Source: a virus. From it: 38,365 nt of DNA. Location: positions 1 to 38,365 of the IMG/VR virus record IMGVR_UViG_3300044845_000568; one strand, written 5' to 3'. A model generated the notes under the pieces. The model was not told the origin of the DNA. It searched no databases and was given only the letters and a program-made list of their open reading frames with translations. The position numbers were made by a program, and so were the translations under genes. Positions 32,785-38,365 of this stretch are shown piece by piece; positions within the stretch are counted from its first letter, which is position 1, and each line of letters opens with the position of its first letter.

Positions 32785-33537
32785 TTAAAAATCTAAGGAC
32801 AAATCCTCAGGACCTTGTTTTGAAAATGAACCAATTAGGGGCATGGGCGTGCAATAAGTTCCACATCCTTTGCTTCGGTTAGCACTAGCTAAGACCAATG
32901 CGTATTTGGCAGCACCTCTATGAAACTCTTGCCAATCTTTCCATAGTTGCTGGTCTTTAAACTTTTTAGCCGTGGGAGGGCCCACTAGGGGCACATCAGC
33001 ATAAACCAAACCTTTAAAAGCCATGAAAGAGTCTGCAATTTCAGAGAAACTCAACAAAACATGATCAACGTCTGTCTTGACCCCGTTCCTAATGGTTTTC
33101 CCTGTTATCATACAGATAATCGGTAGTGATACAGACGATCTATACGCCTTTAGTTGATCATTAACCGCCAGCCTCATTGACGATCTAACCGCATTATAAT
33201 GTTTTTCTTCTGGAGACGGGGCAGTGCCGATCTTTTTAGGTGGGTATAACATGTCAATAAGCTTCTGTTTGCCTACTGGCTGTTTAGTGCCACCCCTTTC
33301 CAGGGAAATCATCTTGACTTTCCTGCCACTGGCGATGTCTATGTTGCGAATGTAGACTTCTACATCGGTTTCATTTGATAATTTCATCCATTGTTCCGTT
33401 AGTCGGCAAGACCGTAGAACAAAATCTTTTGGGGCTCCAATTAAGCGACTATTGGTCCGGTGGTTATCGATGATTCTGGTTATCTTATCGGAGTACTCAC
33501 CTTTATTAAGGCCGAAAGTGGTTTTACCTGTTGTCAT
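32785..33537 (-). CDS. HNH-like nuclease-fold protein, DUF3223/DCL-like (250 aa)
   Basis: This is the only minus-strand gene. The C-terminal half has C142-M-I-T-G-K, TDVDHVLLSFSEIADSFMAF (D156, D158, H159), then W-x-x-F-H206 and N220 in LASANRSKG. This DxDH...H...N arrangement is HNH-like. The N-terminal 100 residues have the look of a DUF3223 (plant DCL-type) domain, but this is less certain. It may be a mobile nuclease or an RNA-processing factor. The C-terminus ends in DLSLDF, like a bacterial sliding-clamp binding peptide. It faces the other genes and is preceded by its own GGGTAAAA element. Confidence 0.55.
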   Translation of the reverse strand: MTTGKTTFGLNKGEYSDKITRIIDNHRTNSRLIGAPKDFVLRSCRLTEQWMKLSNETDVEVYIRNIDIASGRKVKMISLERGGTKQPVGKQKLIDMLYPPKKIGTAPSPEEKHYNAVRSSMRLAVNDQLKAYRSSVSLPIICMITGKTIRNGVKTDVDHVLLSFSEIADSFMAFKGLVYADVPLVGPPTAKKFKDQQLWKDWQEFHRGAAKYALVLASANRSKGCGTYCTPMPLIGSFSKQGPEDLSLDF

Positions 33538-33560
33538 TGTTTCCTGGTTTGCTAACGATA

Positions 33561-33569
33561 ATTTTACCC
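33561..33569 (-). promoter_or_regulatory. GGGTAAAAT element on the minus strand
   Basis: The minus strand reads GGGTAAAAT at 33569-33561, with its first G 32 nt before the HNH-like gene's start at 33537. This is the only minus-strand gene, and the motif is turned with it at the same spacing. It is the strongest sign that the motif is a directional element. Confidence 0.65.
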
Positions 33570-33583
33570 TTCAGATGTATGTG

Positions 33584-33589
33584 CTATAA
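33584..33589 (+). promoter_or_regulatory. TATAAT -10 element of DNA-metabolism cluster
   Basis: TGC-TATAAT at 33581-33589 is an extended -10 box about 20 nt before the ATG at 33610. An imperfect -35 (TTTACC, 33563-33568) lies 15 nt upstream and overlaps the minus-strand GGGTAAAA motif. Together they form a divergent promoter region. Confidence 0.4.
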
Positions 33590-33609
33590 TGACTGTGGCG
33601 AGTGGTGCT

Positions 33610-33975
33610 ATGACAAACTCCGTTATTCGGCAAAGAACCGATCTTGAATTTCTAGATGGAACCACCGTGGAATGCTCTGGCAGGGTGAAGGAATTTAAAT
33701 GCCATGAAAGGAGGAAAGACCTTGACTCGGTCTTACTTGTGAACCTCATTGTCACTCCAGTGCCATTTGGGGAATCTATAGCTATTGACCATCTGTGGAT
33801 TCTTAAGAAACAATTACAACAAATAGGAAAGTTACCTAGCCAAAACGAACGAATAAGATTCACCGGGTTGGTCTACCCTTACAGAAGGATGGGGGGTAAA
33901 TCAATTGATAGGGGATTATTTGGGTCAACTGATTACGGAATTCTACCAAAAGTTAATCATGAAAATCGAAATTAA
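33610..33975 (+). CDS. Hypothetical protein (121 aa)
   Basis: ATG 33610 is preferred over the upstream ATG 33589 because that ATG is part of the TATAAT box. The 121-residue product is soluble and beta-rich, with IDHLWILKKQL, IRFTGLVYPYRRMGGKS and a C-terminal STDYGILPKVNHENRN. I have no firm family assignment; the strand pattern would fit a small OB-like fold. It overlaps the next gene by 17 bases. It leads the DNA-metabolism cluster. Confidence 0.5.
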   Translation: MTNSVIRQRTDLEFLDGTTVECSGRVKEFKCHERRKDLDSVLLVNLIVTPVPFGESIAIDHLWILKKQLQQIGKLPSQNERIRFTGLVYPYRRMGGKSIDRGLFGSTDYGILPKVNHENRN

Positions 33976-34138
33976 AAACGGCTTCTCCAACGGCAAAGAA
34001 TACTATGAGTTTGAGCTTTGGGATGGCCCCGAGGAAATAGAGCACGTAAGAGGTTTCTCTACGGATCTAATCAATGCTTTCACTAAGGTTTTAGAGTGGA
34101 GAGAGCGAATCTCTAGGGAGTATGGGGAAGGAGATTGA
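33959..34138 (+). CDS. Small conserved-type protein (59 aa)
   Basis: The start is taken at ATG 33959 (MKIEIKNGFSNGKEYY), not the upstream in-frame ATG that would overlap the previous gene by 71 bases. The 59-residue product ends FTKVLEWRERISREYGEGD. Similar small proteins (an N-terminal strand pair and a W-R-E-R-I helix) are familiar from cyanobacteria and their phages, but I cannot name the family. It lies upstream of the exonuclease, whose promoter begins inside its stop region. Confidence 0.5.
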   Translation: MKIEIKNGFSNGKEYYEFELWDGPEEIEHVRGFSTDLINAFTKVLEWRERISREYGEGD

Positions 34139-34162
34139 CTTTTCATGGAGACTTGCTACAAT
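34135..34162 (+). promoter_or_regulatory. Sigma70-type promoter for exonuclease gene
   Basis: TTGACT (34135-34140), a 16-bp spacer, and TGC-TACAAT (extended -10, 34154-34162). The expected start of transcription is near 34169, which makes the ATG at 34184 the likely start and excludes the upstream ATG at 34145. Confidence 0.7.
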
Positions 34163-34183
34163 AGCAATGAGAAAACCTCAAAA

Positions 34184-34804
34184 ATGAAACCATCCGAAGA
34201 AAAATTAGCAGAGTTTAAGAAAAACTCAGAAAATTGGTCCAAAGAACGTCTAGGGGATAGAAAATCCTTGATTCTCGACGTTGAAACTACCGGCATCCTT
34301 AACAAGGATCCAGATACCGAAGTCGTACAAATCTCTGTCATTAACATGCAGGGCCGTCCAACTTTTTCCATGCTTGTTAAACCCAACAAACCGCTTACCC
34401 AAGAACTAATCGACATCCACGGAATCACCAATGAAATGGTTATGGATGCTCCGATTTTTCCGCAAATCGCCAAAATGCTGTCGTTTATCCTTGATGGCAA
34501 GCACCTTATTGCTTACAATGCAGATTTTGACTTGAAGCTTCTATGGCATCTTTACAAAAAGTACAATCTCGAACCCCCTAAGACTTCGGGAGTATCCTGT
34601 GCCATGGATAGATATTCGGAATGGTGCGGTGAGTGGAGCGATAAGAAGGATGGATTTAAGTGGCAAAGATTGCCAAACCTCTCGGCACTTCCGGCGCACG
34701 ATGCCATGTCTGATTGCCTTTCCACCCTAAAAGTACTGGAATTAATGTCTGGTTTGTACGATCCGGCTAAAGCCAGCGCAGATGAAATTGATTTGAATTT
34801 TTAA
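34184..34804 (+). CDS. DEDDh 3'-5' exonuclease
   Basis: A 206-residue DnaQ-like exonuclease that would remove 3' terminal nucleotides in replication, repair or host DNA breakdown. Exo I is LILDVETTG (D32, E34), Exo II is LIAYNADFDLKLL (D114), and Exo III is H172-D-A-M-S-D177 (LPAHDAMSD), the DEDDh form. The ATG at 34184 is chosen because a sigma70 promoter overlaps the upstream ATG. The C-terminus is EIDLNF, which resembles a clamp-binding peptide. It is followed by thyX. Confidence 0.85.
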   Translation: MKPSEEKLAEFKKNSENWSKERLGDRKSLILDVETTGILNKDPDTEVVQISVINMQGRPTFSMLVKPNKPLTQELIDIHGITNEMVMDAPIFPQIAKMLSFILDGKHLIAYNADFDLKLLWHLYKKYNLEPPKTSGVSCAMDRYSEWCGEWSDKKDGFKWQRLPNLSALPAHDAMSDCLSTLKVLELMSGLYDPAKASADEIDLNF

Positions 34805-34812
34805 ATTTACTA

Positions 34813-35658
34813 ATGGAAAATAACAATCCCTGGTTTATTGAGGGGTCTAGCAAGTCCCGTCTCGTTACCGTTACCCCCAATGCTGAGGAGCACATTGCAT
34901 ACATTGCGAGGGTGACAAGCAAAGATCAAAGCAACCCTAAAATCTCGGGTCTACTAAAGCATTGCGCTAAACATGGACATTGGAGTGTGTTTGAAAATGC
35001 CACAATGTCAGTCGAAGTTGTTACTCCTTTGGCAATCTCAATCCAGGCTTTGCGGCATCGATCTTTTTGCTTTCAGCAATTTTCTGGGAGGTATGAGGAC
35101 CAAGGTTTTATGGGAAACTACACCGACGGTCTTCCTGCCTACCGAGACCTATTCTATATGCCCGAAGAAGCGAGAGTTCAGGATACCAAGAACCGGCAAA
35201 ATAGTTTTGTCGCCGATGATAAGAGTCTAACCGACTTCATGTGGGCAGAGTTTGAGTTTGCTTACAAAGCTGCGATCACTGCCTACAATAATCTCCTTGG
35301 GCGTGGTATCGCTAAGGAATTGGCCCGCTTTGTTCTTCCTGAAGGGGTCTACACACGTCTCTATATCACCGGTAACGTTCGTTCTTTCATCCATTACATC
35401 AACGTAAGGGACGATCAGGGGGTGGCTCAGTGGGAACATGTAGAACTTGCAAGAGCTGTACGCTCGGTGTTTGCGACTCAATTTCCTACGATCTACGGTT
35501 CGTTATTTGACGCTCAAACAGGCAGCCTTCTTTACAAGGATAAGGAACACGATGAGCAAATTGCCAAGCTTAAGGGGGAGATCTCCATCCTGCACGAGGA
35601 AATTGAAGACCTCAAGTCCATAGTAACTACGCTTCAAAATCAACTCTCGAATCAATGA
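34813..35658 (+). CDS. thyX: Flavin-dependent thymidylate synthase ThyX
   Basis: Makes dTMP from dUMP using FAD and methylenetetrahydrofolate, raising the dTTP supply for phage replication. The signature RHRX7S is present as RHRSFCFQQFS (81-91), followed by GRYE. The preceding HWSVFENATMSVEVV and the later NVRSFIHYINVRDDQGVAQWEHVELA are normal ThyX features. The family is usually about 210-250 residues; here a 45-residue coiled coil (about 236-280) is added at the C-terminus. It overlaps the next gene by four bases. Confidence 0.92.
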   Translation: MENNNPWFIEGSSKSRLVTVTPNAEEHIAYIARVTSKDQSNPKISGLLKHCAKHGHWSVFENATMSVEVVTPLAISIQALRHRSFCFQQFSGRYEDQGFMGNYTDGLPAYRDLFYMPEEARVQDTKNRQNSFVADDKSLTDFMWAEFEFAYKAAITAYNNLLGRGIAKELARFVLPEGVYTRLYITGNVRSFIHYINVRDDQGVAQWEHVELARAVRSVFATQFPTIYGSLFDAQTGSLLYKDKEHDEQIAKLKGEISILHEEIEDLKSIVTTLQNQLSNQ

Positions 35659-35882
35659 ACAACCAGATCGTAAAAGGATTTTGGAAAATCGCCGAAGATT
35701 ATCCCACAACAGATAAAGATTACCTTGTAGCATTCCCTGCCAATGATGGAACTTTCTCAATGGTGGATTGTGATGTGTGGGAATTCAGGTCCGGGGAATG
35801 GCTAAGCCTCCCAGACTCTAGATTCCAAGAGCAGGAAGTCGGACTTCCAACATACTACATTGACCTCCCTATGCCAAGATGA
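35655..35882 (+). CDS. DUF551-like small protein (75 aa)
   Basis: A 75-residue protein. The pattern W-K-I-A-x-D-Y-P, D-Y-L-V-A-F, V-x-F-W-E-like aromatic turn and a C-terminal PTYYIDLPMPR recalls DUF551-type proteins of phages, with a W..LP...LV core and a terminal W-x-P-L-P-x-P. The match is by eye only. Function is unknown in this family. It overlaps both thyX and the 5' nuclease gene by four bases each. Confidence 0.5.
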   Translation: MNNQIVKGFWKIAEDYPTTDKDYLVAFPANDGTFSMVDCDVWEFRSGEWLSLPDSRFQEQEVGLPTYYIDLPMPR

Positions 35883-36847
35883 CGGACAGGCCCAAACTCG
35901 AAAAAACTATCGTCTTAAAGACTTCCCCTAGCCCCCTTCTAGTCATTGACTTCAACGTCATGTGCTTTGCTGTTTTGGGTTGGTATGAATCAAAAATTGA
36001 AGGATCCTTCAGCAAAGAAGTCGAAAAGAAGCTGGTTCGTGGAGCTTGGGCACTTTTCGTAAATCGCGGTCCACAGTTCATGAAAAGGCATCCTTACCGT
36101 ATTGTATTTGCTGCGGATTATCGCAATCCAGAGACAAATAACTACTGGAGGGATGATTTTATGAAGGAATCCGAAGTAGTTCAACAAGCATGGGTCGATT
36201 ATGCGGCAGCTGGAGGAGTTGATGTCAAAGAACTTGCCACTCACTATAAAGGGACACGGAGTGAGAAATCAGATGCATTCTGGTTTGTTTACAATGAAGG
36301 TAGGAATTACTGCCAGATGTATTTTCCGTGGTTTTGGCGTCTTGGTTATGAAGCCGATGACATAGCAGGTAGTATCTATAGGGCATCCCACAAAGGGGAA
36401 CCCAACGACGTTATTCACAAACGCCAAATCTTGCTTCACACTGTAGATAGAGATTGGACTCAGTTGTGCGACGATAAGAACCAAATTTACTTCTCAAACA
36501 CACGAGCATGTCACCCCAATGGAAAAATCCAAGAGCAACTTAACGGGGAAATTGGCGTTGCTGAGTGGGCTAAACATAGGATGAAAGTTGACATTAAGCA
36601 CCCTAGTGAGCTGGCAAAGCACAAAGCTGCCGCCGGGGATATGTGTGACAATGCCGTAAAAGGTAGCCCCATCGAGTTGTTTGACTTGTGTGAACCAAAC
36701 CCCAAATGGAACATCGATGAGTTGCTATGGGATGAAACCTTCTATTCTGAAGTTAATAATCCTGAGCATAATACTAGAAACGACCATTACGACCAGGCAG
36801 TAAAGGCCTTTGCTAAGATTTGTTTGGAAATTCCGGTTTCTACTTGA
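35879..36847 (+). CDS. FEN/RNase H-type 5'-3' nuclease
   Basis: A 322-residue structure-specific nuclease of the FEN/PolA-exo class that removes RNA primers or 5' flaps. Motifs: N-terminal PLLVIDFN (D24), VFAADYR (D80), YKGTR (123-127), YEADD (157-161), TVDRDWTQL (188-196), and the H3TH-like AAAGDMCDNAVKG (250-261). These give the seven to eight acidic residues required for two metal ions. It ends the cluster of exonuclease, thyX and DUF551-like genes, all coupled by ATGA overlaps. Confidence 0.85.
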   Translation: MTDRPKLEKTIVLKTSPSPLLVIDFNVMCFAVLGWYESKIEGSFSKEVEKKLVRGAWALFVNRGPQFMKRHPYRIVFAADYRNPETNNYWRDDFMKESEVVQQAWVDYAAAGGVDVKELATHYKGTRSEKSDAFWFVYNEGRNYCQMYFPWFWRLGYEADDIAGSIYRASHKGEPNDVIHKRQILLHTVDRDWTQLCDDKNQIYFSNTRACHPNGKIQEQLNGEIGVAEWAKHRMKVDIKHPSELAKHKAAAGDMCDNAVKGSPIELFDLCEPNPKWNIDELLWDETFYSEVNNPEHNTRNDHYDQAVKAFAKICLEIPVST

Positions 36848-36856
36848 TTGGTGTCT

Positions 36857-36926
36857 GGTATTTGACATTGGGTATTTGTCCCTTGGTATTTGACATTCGG
36901 TATTTGTCCCTTGGTATCTAACCTCT
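36857..36926 (+). repeat. Five tandem copies of a 14-bp repeat
   Basis: Units beginning GGTATTTG lie at 36857, 36871, 36885, 36899 and a diverged one at 36913. They alternate two versions (GGTATTTGACATTS and GGTATTTGTCCCTT), giving a 28-bp higher-order repeat. It lies in the intergenic region between DNA-metabolism and structural genes. Iterons, an operator array or a recombination site are all possible. There are no spacers, so it is not CRISPR. Confidence 0.7.
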
Positions 36927-36962
36927 GGCACTTTGCTTGGGCAGTCAAGGGTGCGGCAAAGG

Positions 36963-36970
36963 GGGTAAAA
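36963..36970 (+). promoter_or_regulatory. GGGTAAAA element at 37.0 kb
   Basis: GGGTAAAA begins 31 nt before the ATG at 36994, in the gap after the 14-bp repeats. It marks the switch back from the DNA-metabolism genes to the structural unit. Confidence 0.55.
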
Positions 36971-36993
36971 CTCCTTTAGATAAACATCAATGA

Positions 36994-37650
36994 ATGAATC
37001 CCGATTCAGCATACCTCGCAAAAGCTCTCCCTATGGCTCGTCTTCTTTACGAAGCTAGTCGTGGGGATTTTGAATGCGTTCCTGAGACTTACTCTGAGCA
37101 TTTTAGCCATTGCTTTCAGGATGGGGATGTATCGTTGCTGTCGGCTTTTTCTAAGTTTTCTATAGATGGTGAGTTAGAGAATTGGGAGCTAGACGAAGCC
37201 ATCGAATTGCTAAGTAAGGTAGAGCCTGATTTTTGGCCTGATCCTGAATCCATAGAGCACCTTGACTTGGGTGGTATTTTTTCTAATGAGCAAGAGGAAT
37301 CATTAGACTTTGTTGAAGATAATTTGAGTTCGTCTGAAAGAGCCCAGAAGGTTCTGTCAGCAGTTATTTATAGTGTGTTTGGTGAGAAGGTGGATACGAT
37401 AAGAGATAGGTCCGGGAATTTTCCGTCTCCAAAGAATAATTTCCTACAGGACGAGGACGGAACCTTTTCTGGTTCATTTAAATTTGATAAATACAAGTTC
37501 CTATTTGAGATCTTACCTACTGAGCAGGGCTGGGTGTGTACCTATAGGATGGACGAGAAGTCGTTAGATTCCCTAGAAAAGAACACCGACATAAAAAATA
37601 AGAAGAAGGCGCCCCAACACCGAAAAGTACGCAATAGGGGGTGGTCCTGA
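36994..37650 (+). CDS. Hypothetical acidic protein (218 aa)
   Basis: A 218-residue soluble protein, strongly acidic in the first 130 residues (ELDEAIELLSKVEPDFWPDPESIE) and basic at the C-terminus (KNKKKAPQHRKVRNRGW). I see no family. The start is ATG 36994; an ATG four bases earlier is in another frame and closed quickly. The gene lies 31 nt after a GGGTAAAA element, and its stop overlaps the next start (TGATG). It could be a tail assembly protein or a structural accessory. Confidence 0.6.
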   Translation: MNPDSAYLAKALPMARLLYEASRGDFECVPETYSEHFSHCFQDGDVSLLSAFSKFSIDGELENWELDEAIELLSKVEPDFWPDPESIEHLDLGGIFSNEQEESLDFVEDNLSSSERAQKVLSAVIYSVFGEKVDTIRDRSGNFPSPKNNFLQDEDGTFSGSFKFDKYKFLFEILPTEQGWVCTYRMDEKSLDSLEKNTDIKNKKKAPQHRKVRNRGWS

Positions 37651-38365
37651 TGGCTAATTTTTCTGGCGGGGTGATCCCTACATTCCCCATTACGGCTAAT
37701 GGGGCCATTAATAGCTTAGGGAATAGCATAGTTCAAACTTTAGGCGGGTCTGTTATTAATGTTGCACTGAATCAAGTAACTCCAGAGGAATGGAGACAAG
37801 TTCTCGGGGTGGAGCCTACAGCATTCGATAATATTCTGCCATCAATCGAGAGGAGCGCTCTTTCTGCTGGGGGACAACTTTTCAATCAATTTTTGACTGA
37901 TACCTTATCACCATCAGGGGCAGGGGGAGTTTTAGGGAATATTGGAATAAATTTAGCTCAGACTGCAGCTAGTAATATATTTCAGAATCTGTTAGGGGAC
38001 ATAAGTGGGGCAGCAGTAGGTAGCGGGAAATCCAGCAGGTGGTTTCCAGGCGCATCCAATGAACCAGTAGCTAATTATGGGTCTACAATTTTCACAAAGG
38101 GGTTAAATGGACCTGATGTAACTTTTTCTATTATACCTGCTCTTTCAGGGGCTGCTAGGGAATCTGCATCTTGGTTAGTTAATCCAAAATCAAAAGCAAG
38201 TTTAAATGCTAGGGAGGCCTTTGCTGAAACGTCAGGGGGTTATATAGCGGCATCAAATTTTGACACGGCTGCCGCTTTCTCTAAGGAGATGGATCTTGCC
38301 TTGTCTCTGCCTGATTTTAAAGGTAAGTTTCCCTTAGTAGGGAGTGAGGAATTTTTTAATTACTT
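37650..38365 (+). CDS. Structural protein, 3'-truncated at window edge
   Basis: ATG 37650 overlaps the upstream stop (TGATG). The frame is open to the last base, giving 238 residues so far. Composition is Ala/Gly/Ser/Asn-rich, typical of virion proteins, with N-terminal repeats of helical hydrophobic segments (NSIVQTLGGSVINVAL, and LGNIGINLAQTAASNIF). The later part includes VNPKSKASLNAREAF. It shows no membrane signal or catalytic motif. A tail, tape or baseplate protein is likely from context, but the family is not recognised. Confidence 0.6.
   Translation, partial: MANFSGGVIPTFPITANGAINSLGNSIVQTLGGSVINVALNQVTPEEWRQVLGVEPTAFDNILPSIERSALSAGGQLFNQFLTDTLSPSGAGGVLGNIGINLAQTAASNIFQNLLGDISGAAVGSGKSSRWFPGASNEPVANYGSTIFTKGLNGPDVTFSIIPALSGAARESASWLVNPKSKASLNAREAFAETSGGYIAASNFDTAAAFSKEMDLALSLPDFKGKFPLVGSEEFFNY

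Noticed and set aside
33589-33609. ATG 33589 as start of the 121-aa gene
   Set aside because: This ATG shares bases with a TATAAT box; the ATG at 33610 fits a transcript starting downstream.
33905-33958. 77-aa form of the small 59-aa protein
   Set aside because: It would overlap the upstream gene by 71 bases; ATG 33959 gives the N-terminus seen in similar small proteins.
34145-34183. ATG 34145 as the exonuclease start
   Set aside because: It lies between the -35 and -10 hexamers of a clear promoter, so it would not be in the transcript from that promoter.
36857-36926. CRISPR array
   Set aside because: The repeats are 14 bp and directly adjacent, with no spacers and no cas genes.
1-38365. 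tRNA genes, insertion sequences, integrase or attachment site
   Set aside because: No cloverleaf with CCA-type acceptor, transposase, recombinase or terminal inverted repeat was recognised by eye; a tRNA scan would be needed to be certain.

Overview
The window is a contiguous piece of a tailed double-stranded DNA phage genome, most likely a myovirus-like cyanophage. The evidence for a phage is a dense, almost one-directional gene layout with 1-4 base overlaps, terminase, baseplate, connector and tail-fibre genes. The cyanophage assignment is an inference. It rests on the two giant fibre-like proteins, whose sequence style I know from T4-like cyanophages, together with PhoH and the flavin-dependent thymidylate synthase ThyX. 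No portal, major capsid protein, DNA polymerase, lysin or tRNA is visible, so those lie outside the window.

Layout. (1) 1-9411: tail, baseplate and connector genes. These are large structural proteins, a gp5/VgrG-type OB-fold hub, a DUF1320-type connector and a Gp37-like tail-completion candidate. (2) 9412-14374: a packaging block with a small Cys protein, a TerS candidate, two complete tandem TerL paralogues, a 67-aa ORF, a terminator and PhoH. (3) 14476-23346: an accessory head-proximal block. Three proteins here carry the same Cys motif (C-x5-C-x3-C-x6-C) joined to a zinc metalloprotease or to a protein-kinase fold. They are interleaved with small helical proteins, a very acidic protein, a two-TM protein, a membrane-anchored GAF-like protein and small phage proteins. 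(4) 23396-32784: two giant fibre-like paralogues and a stand-alone copy of their N-terminal module. (5) 32785-36847: DNA metabolism, with a minus-strand HNH-like nuclease, a DEDDh exonuclease, ThyX and a FEN-type 5' nuclease, preceded by sigma70-type promoters. (6) 36848-38365: a five-copy 14-bp repeat, then the start of another structural unit that runs off the end.

Two system-level points stand out. First, an element with core GGGTAA lies mostly 29-34 nt upstream of the first gene of nearly every plus-strand transcription-unit-like block, and in reverse orientation in front of the single minus-strand gene. It is a good candidate for this phage's late promoter. Second, the Cys-tagged protease and kinases look like a modular set of phage effectors, possibly packaged in the virion and delivered to the host. 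Function and delivery are inferences; the shared Cys tag and the catalytic motifs are visible in the sequence.
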